Of a stretch of DNA of 64,000 nucleotides, positions 17,727-26,483 are shown piece by piece (the stretch's first letter is position 1; each line of letters opens with the position of its first letter). Position numbers and translations under genes: made by a program. The stretch covers positions 186,001-250,000 of the forward strand of contig JAIOPH010000004.1 in NCBI GenBank assembly GCA_021414005.1. Reading direction: 5' to 3'. The notes beneath the pieces are model-generated. The model was not told the origin of the DNA and made no database searches. It saw nothing but the letters and a program-made list of their open reading frames with translations. Origin of the DNA: Chthoniobacter sp. (GTDB lineage: Bacteria > Verrucomicrobiota > Verrucomicrobiia > Chthoniobacterales > Chthoniobacteraceae).

Positions 17727-20353
17727 CGCCGATCACTAACAAAAAGATGAAAACATTCACTGCGGCCGTTGCCCTGTTCACGGGATGTCACGCAAATGCG
17801 GCAACCGCCGCCGCGAGTCCGGCGGCTTCGTCCATGCTCACCATGGACTATGCGAAGTATCTTGCTCCCATTGACCTGCATTTCACGAAGCCTACCAAGC
17901 CGATCGAGGGGATTCCGCTGGGAAATGGGAGAATGGGAACGCTGGTCTGGATTGACGGATCAGGATCGAAGTTGCAGTTCAATTTCGGCCGCCCGGATGT
18001 ATTCTACATGGGCAGCGCGACGACCACCTGGAGCAACAAGAGCCACACCGACGGGAATTCCAAGGTCGGGCACGTTGACATCAGTTTCACGGGCCGCCCC
18101 TTCGCTGAAACCTGCAAACAGGATCTTCACGCCTATGATGGCTATGAAAGTGTGGAAGGCGCCGGAGTCAGCGCACGAATCGTCCCATGGCGGGACCGCG
18201 ACGTGTTTGCGATCGAGATTACGGACAATCGTGCCGAGCCTTCCGCCATTACCGTCGATCTGAGCAAGATGATGCCTGATGCGGTGAAGGGACTCTACAG
18301 CAACACGTCCACACAATCGCAGCAGGGCGACATGCTGGTGCTGAAACAGGTCTTCAGCGAAAAGTGCAGCACAGGAATATCCATCAATGATTTCTACTGC
18401 ACCTCTGGGTGTGTCGTTGCCGTGCAAGGCCGCAAAGTGAGCGCAACCGACAATCAGTTGACCATTCCTGCGGCCAAGGGAGCGTTCACCATATACATCG
18501 GCAGTGCGGCCTCAATGACTCCCAAGGAGGATGTCGTGGCGTTGGCGAGCGCGGAGGTAAAAGCAGCCCTCGCCACAAATTTTACCGCCATCTTTGATTC
18601 CACCGTGGCCCAATGGCACGACTTCTGGCGGAAATCGTTCATCTATCTGCCAGCCAATCACGAACGCCCGTTCGACGAGAGCTTCGACCAGCACTGGTTG
18701 TATTACCTTTACGGAATGAACACCTGCAACCGGGGCAAGTATCCGATTCATGCCAATGGTGGCATTTTCAATGTGCAGGACGGCTGGCAGTATTGGGGCT
18801 CGATGTATTGGTGGTTCAACAGTTCACGCCAGACCCTTGCACCAGTTTTTGAACAGGCCAATCACCCCGAGCTGGCAGACCCGTATTTTTCGATGCTTAC
18901 CAAGCAGTTCCCGCGAATCAACAAGGTGGCCGCCCAGCATCTTGGCGCCGGCAAGGATGCCATTTGGATTCAGGAAACCTTTGCGTTCGACGGACCGGAG
19001 GTCTTGCCGGAGACCGGGGCAAGGCCGACTAGAGAAACACGCAGCGTTTGGGAATCCCGCTGGGGTGGAGCGGGGCCGCGACTGCTGTATAACACAGCAG
19101 AGGCGGCTCAGTGGTATTGGGAACGCTATGAATTCACCCACGACCTCGCCTGGCTGAAGGAGCGGGCTTATCCCATGCTCAAAGGAGCAGCCGAACTTTA
19201 TCGCACCTATCCGGGAACAAAGCTTGAGGCCGACGGAAAGTATCACATCAACAATACATCCTGGGCCGAGACCTATCTGGACAACGTTCGCGACGGCATC
19301 AACGATCTGGCTTCGGTCAGAGGTATTTTCCCGGTCGCAATCAAAGCCGCAAAGCTGCTCAATGTAGATACCGACCTCGTGCCACTGTGGCAGGAGATGC
19401 TGGACAAGCTGGCACCATATCCAACCAGCGCGAATCCGCAGGGCATGGGCGTCATGCAGCTTGCCGATGAGCCGGTGTTTGCCATCGGCATCGGGAATGA
19501 CAAGCGGCCCGGATCGGACGCCGATCCGAGGATGATGATGGTTAACATTTTCGATTTACTGAACACGGAAACCAAGGCCACCAGACCCGATGAATGGCAA
19601 CTGGCGATGAACACCCTTAGCGCGACGAAACTCGGCAGGCAGGTGGCAAACGGGAGCAATAACGACGAGATCAACCGGTTCTTCGGCACAATGGCGAGGA
19701 TGGGCAGTGAGGAATGGGTGAAGAAATGCTTCGCCGCTTCTGTGAGACACTGGAAGACCAAGGACGACGCTTGCACGCGCTTTCTCAGTCGCATTCGCGA
19801 ATACAATCCGGAAGGAGGCTTCGCGCTCGACTGGCAACACGAGGGGACGCTCAGCGAGGGACTGGGGCAAGCACTGCTCCAATCCGGCGCGGCCACTCCC
19901 GGCGGCACGCCTGTGATCCGCATCTTCCCCGCCTGGCCCAAAGAAATGGACGCTAGTTTCACCCTGCGCGCCAAGGGCGATTTCCTGGTCACCTCGCGGA
20001 TGAAAGCGGGAAACGTTGATTTTATCGAAGTGATCTCACAACGCGGCGGAACGTGCACACTGCGCAATTACTGGGGCAAACAAAGCGTCGTTCTCTTTCG
20101 GAACAATACCAAGAGTGAGACGCTTTCAGCCGAGCTGCTCAGCTTTGGGACAAAGGCGGATGAAAACATCGTGATCGTCAAGAGCGGCACCAAGCCAGCG
20201 GACTTCCGTGTGAGCCTGCCTCAGCCATAGAAAATCATGAGTCTTTGCATGAGAATGTTTACGCCCAAACTCACAGAACTGCCTTGTCGAGAAATGCCAG
20301 TCGCGGAGCCGCTTTGGATTCCACTCCTTTGATATCAAACCCAAAGGAAACTA
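17692..20353. repeat. 34-bp direct repeats bracketing a GH95-like gene
   Basis: The 34 bases at 17692-17725, coding the last residues of the upstream gene, are repeated exactly at 20320-20353, where they are non-coding. The distance between copies is 2628 bases and the bracketed segment is essentially one hydrolase gene. The second copy looks like a leftover 3' end of a duplicated gene, or the footprint of a recombination that brought in the hydrolase. Confidence 0.7.
17747..20230 (+). CDS. Secreted GH95-like glycoside hydrolase
   Basis: 827 residues with a short signal peptide (MKTFTAAVALFTGCHANAATA). The N-terminal beta-sandwich has the GH95-type opening IEGIPLGNGRMGTLVWIDG and QFNFGRPDVF. 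The middle (about 300-680) looks like an alpha/alpha six-hairpin barrel, rich in Trp/Tyr: WQYWGSMYWWFNSSRQ, EAAQWYWERYEFTHD, NNTSWAETYLDN. A beta-rich C-terminal domain follows (FRVSLPQP end). GH95 enzymes are alpha-L-fucosidases or galactosidases, which would fit the deoxysugar microcompartment downstream, but this protein is divergent and the specificity is a guess. It is bracketed by 34-bp direct repeats and looks less GC-rich than its neighbours by eye, so it may be acquired. Confidence 0.75.
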   Translation: MKTFTAAVALFTGCHANAATAAASPAASSMLTMDYAKYLAPIDLHFTKPTKPIEGIPLGNGRMGTLVWIDGSGSKLQFNFGRPDVFYMGSATTTWSNKSHTDGNSKVGHVDISFTGRPFAETCKQDLHAYDGYESVEGAGVSARIVPWRDRDVFAIEITDNRAEPSAITVDLSKMMPDAVKGLYSNTSTQSQQGDMLVLKQVFSEKCSTGISINDFYCTSGCVVAVQGRKVSATDNQLTIPAAKGAFTIYIGSAASMTPKEDVVALASAEVKAALATNFTAIFDSTVAQWHDFWRKSFIYLPANHERPFDESFDQHWLYYLYGMNTCNRGKYPIHANGGIFNVQDGWQYWGSMYWWFNSSRQTLAPVFEQANHPELADPYFSMLTKQFPRINKVAAQHLGAGKDAIWIQETFAFDGPEVLPETGARPTRETRSVWESRWGGAGPRLLYNTAEAAQWYWERYEFTHDLAWLKERAYPMLKGAAELYRTYPGTKLEADGKYHINNTSWAETYLDNVRDGINDLASVRGIFPVAIKAAKLLNVDTDLVPLWQEMLDKLAPYPTSANPQGMGVMQLADEPVFAIGIGNDKRPGSDADPRMMMVNIFDLLNTETKATRPDEWQLAMNTLSATKLGRQVANGSNNDEINRFFGTMARMGSEEWVKKCFAASVRHWKTKDDACTRFLSRIREYNPEGGFALDWQHEGTLSEGLGQALLQSGAATPGGTPVIRIFPAWPKEMDASFTLRAKGDFLVTSRMKAGNVDFIEVISQRGGTCTLRNYWGKQSVVLFRNNTKSETLSAELLSFGTKADENIVIVKSGTKPADFRVSLPQP

Positions 20354-20421
20354 GGGGTGCCGAGTTGGACTCCTTGCATTTGCAAACGTCCGCCAGACTC
20401 CAAGAAACCTAAACGCCAGAC

Positions 20422-21408
20422 ATGCCCGCCTCCTTTTCAAAAAAGTGTTTCGCGACCGCTGTGATGCCTTGCATTGGCGCATTGCTGATGGGTTCAGCCA
20501 TGCGCGCCCTGGCGGTGGATTCTCCGGCGGTGGACCCGCAGGCGCAAGTGGCGACCTCGGAGTGGAAGCCGGAACAGACACCGGTGTATTGCGACCCCGA
20601 CGATGACTGGGCGAAGGACCCTTCGATCATCAAGGCTGGGGATACCTACTACATGTATTACACCAGCGCGAATCCGTGGCAGGAGCGCGGCGAGGGTGGA
20701 AAAGGCGAGAGCCGCATTGATTATGCAACGTCGCACGACGGGCTGAAATGGACTTACCAAGGCGTGTCCATCCCCAAGGGGAAACCCGGCGAGTGGGACG
20801 AAGAACGCCCGCAGGCTCCGGCGAAACCGATTTTGAAAGACGGCGTCTATTACATGTTTTACGCGGGCAAGATCGCGAAGTCGCAGGTGGTGATCGGCTA
20901 CGCCACGTCCACCGACCTTCGCAAGTGGACGAAACATCCCGGCAACCCCGTCATCACCCACGGCAAGTGCAACGATCCGTTCGTGTGGTTTGAAAACGGA
21001 ACCTACTATCTTTTTTACACGTCCGGCGGGGGCAGCATCCTCTACGTCACCTCGACGAACCTCGTGGATTGGTCGCCGAAACCCGTCGCCACCGGAGCCA
21101 CTGGCGAAGGCAGCATCGTGATCAAGGACGGCCCGACTTACACGCTGCTCGGTTGCATCGGATTTTCCGGCAACGGCGAATACTACAAAGCCTACACCAC
21201 GCAAAATCTCGCCGAGCCGTTCAAGGACCGGGGCCGCATCCAAATCACAAATCCCGATTTTGCGAAGGGAACGCTGAGCCACGGCGACATCCTGCAGCAG
21301 GGCGATGACTACTGGTTTTACTTTCAAGCCACACGCGACGGCGGGAAGAAATTTCAAATCGGCCTCGCGAAACAACCGGTGCCTGTGGCCAAGGCAAAAT
21401 CTCCATAG
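20422..21408 (+). CDS. Secreted GH43-like five-bladed propeller glycosidase
   Basis: 328 residues with a signal peptide ending near MRALAVDS (about 31). Blade repeats are clear: WAKDPSIIKAGDTYYMYYTS, ILKDGVYYMFYAGK, CNDPFVWFENGTYYLFYTSG, then DDYWFYFQAT. The DPS and NDPF turns with an Asp before a small or aromatic residue are typical of GH43/GH32/GH117-like furanosidase-fold enzymes. The substrate, possibly arabinose, xylose or anhydro-galactose linkages, cannot be told. It lies between a GH95-like gene and an acetylesterase in one direction, consistent with one polysaccharide-utilisation cluster. Confidence 0.75.
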   Translation: MPASFSKKCFATAVMPCIGALLMGSAMRALAVDSPAVDPQAQVATSEWKPEQTPVYCDPDDDWAKDPSIIKAGDTYYMYYTSANPWQERGEGGKGESRIDYATSHDGLKWTYQGVSIPKGKPGEWDEERPQAPAKPILKDGVYYMFYAGKIAKSQVVIGYATSTDLRKWTKHPGNPVITHGKCNDPFVWFENGTYYLFYTSGGGSILYVTSTNLVDWSPKPVATGATGEGSIVIKDGPTYTLLGCIGFSGNGEYYKAYTTQNLAEPFKDRGRIQITNPDFAKGTLSHGDILQQGDDYWFYFQATRDGGKKFQIGLAKQPVPVAKAKSP

Positions 21409-21474
21409 CAGACAAAACCACAAATCCTTCACAGCCTCCTCGATCAACCTTCAAACAACCCAAACCAAAAAAAC

Positions 21475-22626
21475 ATGATCACACCCAAACTCCCCGCCCT
21501 CCTGTGCACGGCTCTCCTGCTAGCTACCTTTGCTTTTCACGCAGAGGCCAAGCCGCTCAAAGTTTTCATCCTCGCCGGTCAGTCCAACATGGACGGACAG
21601 GCGGACATCCGAACCATTGATTTTCTCGGCGAAGACAAAGACCCGGCGTGTGCCGCATTGCTGAAAACTTTCAAGCCGGACGGCAAAACATTCGTCACCC
21701 GCGACGATGTCTGGATTGCCAGCGGCAGCATCTACGAAAAACTCCAGACGGGATTCGGCGGTCGTCGGGACTACAGCAAACTCGGCACCTGCATCGGGCC
21801 GGAATACGCCTTCGGCTACTACATGGGCGAAGCGCTCGACGAGCAGGTGCTCCTGATCAAATACGGTCCCGGCGGCACCAGTCTGCTTTCCTCATGGCGT
21901 CCGCCAAGTGCCGGCCCGACCGGCGACCCCAAGGCCGACGCAGCGGAACTCGATCAAGCCACGGTGGACAAGTGGTTCGGCGGACACGGCGGAAAGGTCA
22001 TCGGCTGCCAGTATCGCGTCCTCGTTCGCTACGTCCACGAGACGCTTGCAGATCTCAAAAAGCACTTCCCCACTTACAATGAAAAGGACGGCTACGAAAT
22101 AGCCGGCTTCGTGTGGCTCCAAGGCTACAATGATCTCGGCTGCACCAAGGAACAATACTCCAGCGCACTCGTCGCCCTCATCAAAGACCTGCGCACCGAA
22201 TTTAAAGCCCCGAATATGAAAGCCGTGGTCGGCGTGCTCGGCGTCAACGGCGTGAAAAACGAAGGCGGCAAACAAGAAGGCGTGCGCGGCGGGCAGCGTT
22301 TCATCAACACCGTGCCCGAGTTCAAGGGCAACGCCCGCGCCATCGAAACTGCACCGCTTTTGAGCAAGGAAGTCGTGGATCTCATGACCATTGGCTGGCT
22401 AAACAAAGACCGCGACGAGAAGACCAACCCCATTACCCCCGAGGAGCGCGCAATGCTCGGACGCGCCACGTCCAACAAAGGCTTCCACTACTTCGGCGAA
22501 GGCCGCTTTTTCATCCTGCTCGGAAAGGCCTTTGCAGACACAATGCTCGAACTCTCCGGAAACGGAAACAAGGTGCTTCCGCCGAAGCTGAATGACTTCC
22601 AGCCTCCAGCCGCAGCCGCAAAGTAG
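21475..22626 (+). CDS. Secreted SGNH carbohydrate esterase (sialate O-acetylesterase/CE6-like)
   Basis: 383 residues with a signal peptide (LPALLCTALLLATFAFHAEA, cleavage about 25). The SASA-type block I is VFILAGQSNMDGQ with catalytic Ser37. The oxyanion and Asn regions are YGPGGTSL and GFVWLQGYNDLG, and a late GFHYFGEGRF (His about 338) probably supplies the catalytic His. Family members remove acetyl groups from sugars in periplasm or outside, opening decorated polysaccharides to glycosidases. It sits between two hydrolase genes on the same strand with short gaps. Confidence 0.85.
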   Translation: MITPKLPALLCTALLLATFAFHAEAKPLKVFILAGQSNMDGQADIRTIDFLGEDKDPACAALLKTFKPDGKTFVTRDDVWIASGSIYEKLQTGFGGRRDYSKLGTCIGPEYAFGYYMGEALDEQVLLIKYGPGGTSLLSSWRPPSAGPTGDPKADAAELDQATVDKWFGGHGGKVIGCQYRVLVRYVHETLADLKKHFPTYNEKDGYEIAGFVWLQGYNDLGCTKEQYSSALVALIKDLRTEFKAPNMKAVVGVLGVNGVKNEGGKQEGVRGGQRFINTVPEFKGNARAIETAPLLSKEVVDLMTIGWLNKDRDEKTNPITPEERAMLGRATSNKGFHYFGEGRFFILLGKAFADTMLELSGNGNKVLPPKLNDFQPPAAAAK

Positions 22627-22646
22627 ATGTTTCCGAAAACAACTGA

Positions 22647-24995
22647 ATGAAAACCATCGTTGCATCACAGCGGGCTGTGTCGCCGGCGATGAGTCGTATG
22701 GTTGCTGCAAAGATGGCGGGCGCAATGGGAAGAACCCTTCCGTTCTGGTCGCTGGCTATCTTGCTCTTCGTTCTAGCGAGCGCTTGCCCGGCTGCCGATG
22801 CGTTCTCCGAGTCGCAACGCATCGTGTCACAATACAAAGCCGTCTTCGCCAGTCCGTCGAAGCGTCTGCCGGCGTTCCACGCTGTTGACAGTCCTATTAC
22901 CGGCAACGGTGACATCGGCTTGACCCTCAACGGGCCGCCCGAACGGCAGCGATACTGGATATCCAAGTGCGACTTCTGGAAATCGGGCCCTAGTTTCAAG
23001 CAGTGTGGGCCGAGTCTGATCGGCGGGATCGATGTGTGCATCGACTCGCTCAAAGACGCTTCCTACCACGTCGAACAGACGCTTTATGAGCCGGTGCTGG
23101 CGTCGAAGTTTGAAACGCCCAAGGGCTCGGTGACGATCAACGCCTGGGTCTCGGCTACGGACAGCCTAGTTGTGCTGGAACTGGCTGCGCACGACGCTCC
23201 ATTCCGGGTGCAACTCGACCTTTGGACCAAGGACGGCTACGGCTCAGAAACCGCGAAGGGGAGCGCGGCGGAAGTCACGTGGGCGACCCGCAAGTTCGTC
23301 TCTTCCGACCTGCTATTTCCGACCGAGGCTATCATCGCCTTACGCAACCCCAGCGGGTTCACTCTCGAACCGGGGAAGCCGGTCACAGTTGTCGCCGCCG
23401 TGATGACCAATCACGACGTGAAAAGTTATGAAACGCTCGCTGTTGAGAAGGCTCGACACGCCACGATGGACGAAGTGGTTCGACTGCGAGCGGAGCACCG
23501 CAAGTGGTGGCAGTCCTTTTGGGCCGAGTCCTATGTGGAGCTTCAGGACAAGCTACTCGAAAAGCACTATTATGCGTCGCACTACGTCATGGCCTGTTGC
23601 AGCCGTAACCCCAAGTTTCCGCCAGGGCTCTACGGCAATTGGATCACGCTGGACCGGACCGCGTGGTCTGGCGACATCCACCTGAATTACAATCATCAGG
23701 CCCCATTCTGGGCACTCTACTCGTCGAACCACATCGGGCTTACTGAGTGTTACGATGCGCCGCTGCTGGAGCAACTCGAAGGGTTCCAGCGAGACGCCCG
23801 CACATTCCTCAATAAAAAGGGTGCCTATGCCAGCGTTGGCATCGGTCCCAAGGGACTGATCTGCCGCTTCCCGGACAAAGCGGGGCTCGATCAGGCATAC
23901 AAGGCGAAGTGCAATCCGGGCTCCTATGACGACCTTGCCGGTCAACCGATGTTTCTCGGCCAAAAGAGCAACGCCTTGTTTGCCGCGATGAATATGATCC
24001 TGCGGTATGAATACACCTACGACATCAATTACCTTCGCAAGGTCTATCCGTATCTGACTGCCGTTGCCGATTTTTGGGAGGACTATCTGGTCCTCGAAAA
24101 CGGGCGCTATGTGATCCATGACGACAGCTACGGAGAAGTGGGCCCATGGGAAGGCAAGGACTGGAAGAAACTCTACGGTGATTTCAATCCAATCCTATCG
24201 CTGGGATTCCTTCGCGTATTCTTCACGTCAATGATCGCCTATAGCAAGGATCTGGATCGCGACGCTGATAAGCGAGCCAAGTGGCATGATATGCTCGATC
24301 GCTTGAGCGACTTGCCCGTCGTCGTCGAGAATGGACGGAAGCGCTTCCGCGCCTGTGAAGGCGGCAGTGGCTCCGGCTCGAAAATCGTCGGACTGGATTG
24401 GATGATGATGCACAGCCTGGTCTTTCCAGCGAAAAACTTTGGGCTGAGCTCCGACGCATCGTCGCTGGCCATGATCCACGAAGATATAAAAAGCTGGAAC
24501 GACTGGAGCCGCCACGATGACAACTTCCAAGGCCTGCTTATTGGCGCTGCGCGCGTGGGATACGATCCCGATGTCCTCGTTGCCAGAGCCAAGGCAGTGA
24601 TCGCGAAACGCTCGCTTCCCAACCTCTGGATCCGGTCAGGTGGCGGCGGGATCGAGACATGCAGCGGCATCCCCGGAATGATCAACGAAATGATGCTGCA
24701 AAGCCACGGCGGAGTGATGCGGATTTTTCCTGTCTTCCCGCGCGGACAATCTGGCTCATTCCACCGGTTGCGAACCTTCGGCGCGTTCCTAGTCTCAGGT
24801 GCCATCGACAAGGGAGTCGTTCAACCCATCGTGATCGAAAGTGAAAAGGGGCAGCCGTGCGTCCTCCAAAATCCATGGCCGGGCAAGACGGTCGTCGTCT
24901 CAAGCAGCAAAGCTCAGACCCGCGAGATCTCAGGCGACGTCTTGCGGCTACCGACGGTCGAAGGCGAGCGTCTGACGCTCACGCCGCAGGAGTGA
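22647..24995 (+). CDS. Secreted GH95-like glycoside hydrolase, second copy type
   Basis: 782 residues. A signal peptide-like segment lies at about 30-52 (LPFWSLAILLFVLASACPAADA); the ATG at 22647 gives a long basic lead, and internal ATG codons (for example residue 28) are possible starts. The N-terminal domain has SPITGNGDIGLTLNGP and RYWISKCDFW, the GH95-type opening. The barrel region includes WITLDRTAWSGDIHLNYNHQ, FWALYSSNHIGL and YEYTYDINYLRKVYPYL. Near the C-terminus GGIETCSGIPGMINEMMLQS and a beta-rich tail follow. It is related to, but clearly diverged from, the gene at 17747. Substrate is unknown; fucosides or galactosides are family-based guesses. It overlaps no neighbour and the upstream gap is 20 bases. 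Confidence 0.75.
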   Translation: MKTIVASQRAVSPAMSRMVAAKMAGAMGRTLPFWSLAILLFVLASACPAADAFSESQRIVSQYKAVFASPSKRLPAFHAVDSPITGNGDIGLTLNGPPERQRYWISKCDFWKSGPSFKQCGPSLIGGIDVCIDSLKDASYHVEQTLYEPVLASKFETPKGSVTINAWVSATDSLVVLELAAHDAPFRVQLDLWTKDGYGSETAKGSAAEVTWATRKFVSSDLLFPTEAIIALRNPSGFTLEPGKPVTVVAAVMTNHDVKSYETLAVEKARHATMDEVVRLRAEHRKWWQSFWAESYVELQDKLLEKHYYASHYVMACCSRNPKFPPGLYGNWITLDRTAWSGDIHLNYNHQAPFWALYSSNHIGLTECYDAPLLEQLEGFQRDARTFLNKKGAYASVGIGPKGLICRFPDKAGLDQAYKAKCNPGSYDDLAGQPMFLGQKSNALFAAMNMILRYEYTYDINYLRKVYPYLTAVADFWEDYLVLENGRYVIHDDSYGEVGPWEGKDWKKLYGDFNPILSLGFLRVFFTSMIAYSKDLDRDADKRAKWHDMLDRLSDLPVVVENGRKRFRACEGGSGSGSKIVGLDWMMMHSLVFPAKNFGLSSDASSLAMIHEDIKSWNDWSRHDDNFQGLLIGAARVGYDPDVLVARAKAVIAKRSLPNLWIRSGGGGIETCSGIPGMINEMMLQSHGGVMRIFPVFPRGQSGSFHRLRTFGAFLVSGAIDKGVVQPIVIESEKGQPCVLQNPWPGKTVVVSSSKAQTREISGDVLRLPTVEGERLTLTPQE

Positions 24996-25043
24996 CTCCC
25001 CAGCATCATCATCCGAATTCAGATCCCACAACCAACCACCACT

Positions 25044-26330
25044 ATGAAAACAATGATGAGCACCATATTTGCCTGCGCCGTTCTGGCGGTGCAGACCTTC
25101 GCCGCGGAGCCGGAATTCGCTTTGCGCGATAACGACCGCGTCCTGTTTCTCGGCGACAGCATCACGGAGCAGAAACTCTACACCACCTACATCGAAGCCT
25201 ACGCGGTCACTCGCTTTCCGAAGCTGAAGCTCGCCTTCGCAAATCGCGGCTGGGGCGGCGACACGGCGTGGATGCGGATGCGCTCGTTCCCAGATGAAAA
25301 GGTGCTCTTTGCCGCCGAGGGCGACGCACAGCAGAAGCTCATTGAGGAATCGGTGGACGATGTGCTCATCCGCGATGTGGTCACATTCAAACCCACAATC
25401 GTGCTGATTAACTTCGGCATGAATGACTGCAACCGGGAGCCTTTTCGCGAAGACCTCTTCCGGGCCTATGTCCGGGGACAAAAGGAAATTGTGAAGGTGC
25501 TGACCAAGAACGGCGCGCGCCCGATTTTGCTGACCCCGCAGCCGCTGGAGCCGCTCATCGCTGATCCTGCATCGGACCCGCGCAATCAATCACTCCGCAA
25601 ATTCGCGGACGGCCTCAAGGACATCGCCGCGAAGCAAAACCTGACGTTCCTCGATCAATTCGATCCCTACATGGCGATCCTCAAACGTGAGCACGCGCAG
25701 AACGCGAAAGTGAACATCGGCGGCGGCGACGAAATTCATCCCGCCCCCGTGGGCCACACCATCATGGCCTCGATTCTTTTGAAGCAACTCAACGCCCCCG
25801 CGCTCGTATCCAGCGTGGAACTGGATTTTTCCGACGCGCAAAACGCGAAGCTCGTGAACGCCACGAAATGCACCGTGGCAAACATCAAGGCCGAGAATGG
25901 CACGCTCGTATTTGAGCGCTCGGATGAATCGCTGCCCATGCCCGTGGATGCGGCGGCGGTGGACGCGCTGAAAATCGCGCCCGTGCTCGACGGCTTAAAC
26001 CGCTACGAACTCAAAATCACCGGCCTCCCAGCAGACCGCTACAACGTGCTAATTGATGAAATCCTCGCCACCACCCTCACGAAGCAGGAGTTAGCCCAAG
26101 GCGCGAATCTCGCGTTGATCGCCGGTCCTATCACGCAGCAGGCCCGGCAAGTCCTCGCGCTCATCTTCAAAAAGAACGAAGTCGGACAAACTCTTTGGGA
26201 AGCCCAAATCCACAACCGCAAAAAGCAACTCGCCACGCTCCCGGCGCAACTCGAGGAATTGGAAACCCAACTCACCGCCACCTGTCAGCCCAAGCCACAT
26301 CGGTTCAAACTTGAGCCTGCCGGAAATTAG
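25044..26330 (+). CDS. Secreted SGNH/GDSL hydrolase
   Basis: 428 residues with a signal peptide (MMSTIFACAVLAVQTFAAEP). Block I is RVLFLGDSITEQ with Ser39. Block II Gly lies in NRGWGGDTAWM, block III Asn in INFGMNDCN, and the Asp-His pair in GGDEIHPAPVGH (about 229-232). The region after 250 is an additional domain of about 180 residues ending in a Lys/Gln-rich helix. This architecture is frequent among PVC-group esterases acting on acylated polysaccharides. It closes the secreted-enzyme run that begins at 16002. Confidence 0.85.
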   Translation: MKTMMSTIFACAVLAVQTFAAEPEFALRDNDRVLFLGDSITEQKLYTTYIEAYAVTRFPKLKLAFANRGWGGDTAWMRMRSFPDEKVLFAAEGDAQQKLIEESVDDVLIRDVVTFKPTIVLINFGMNDCNREPFREDLFRAYVRGQKEIVKVLTKNGARPILLTPQPLEPLIADPASDPRNQSLRKFADGLKDIAAKQNLTFLDQFDPYMAILKREHAQNAKVNIGGGDEIHPAPVGHTIMASILLKQLNAPALVSSVELDFSDAQNAKLVNATKCTVANIKAENGTLVFERSDESLPMPVDAAAVDALKIAPVLDGLNRYELKITGLPADRYNVLIDEILATTLTKQELAQGANLALIAGPITQQARQVLALIFKKNEVGQTLWEAQIHNRKKQLATLPAQLEELETQLTATCQPKPHRFKLEPAGN

Positions 26331-26483
26331 GGAGTGATGCAGGTTGGGCCGCGACGCACTCTCCATGGACCGCATCCCATTCCACCGAGACCGTCGCTGT
26401 TGGCAAAGACAGGCCGGTTCGCGGGGGTTTGACGCTCCGGGCTGGCGGTGGAACACTCCATGCGTTCCTTTCCCCGCCGCCTT

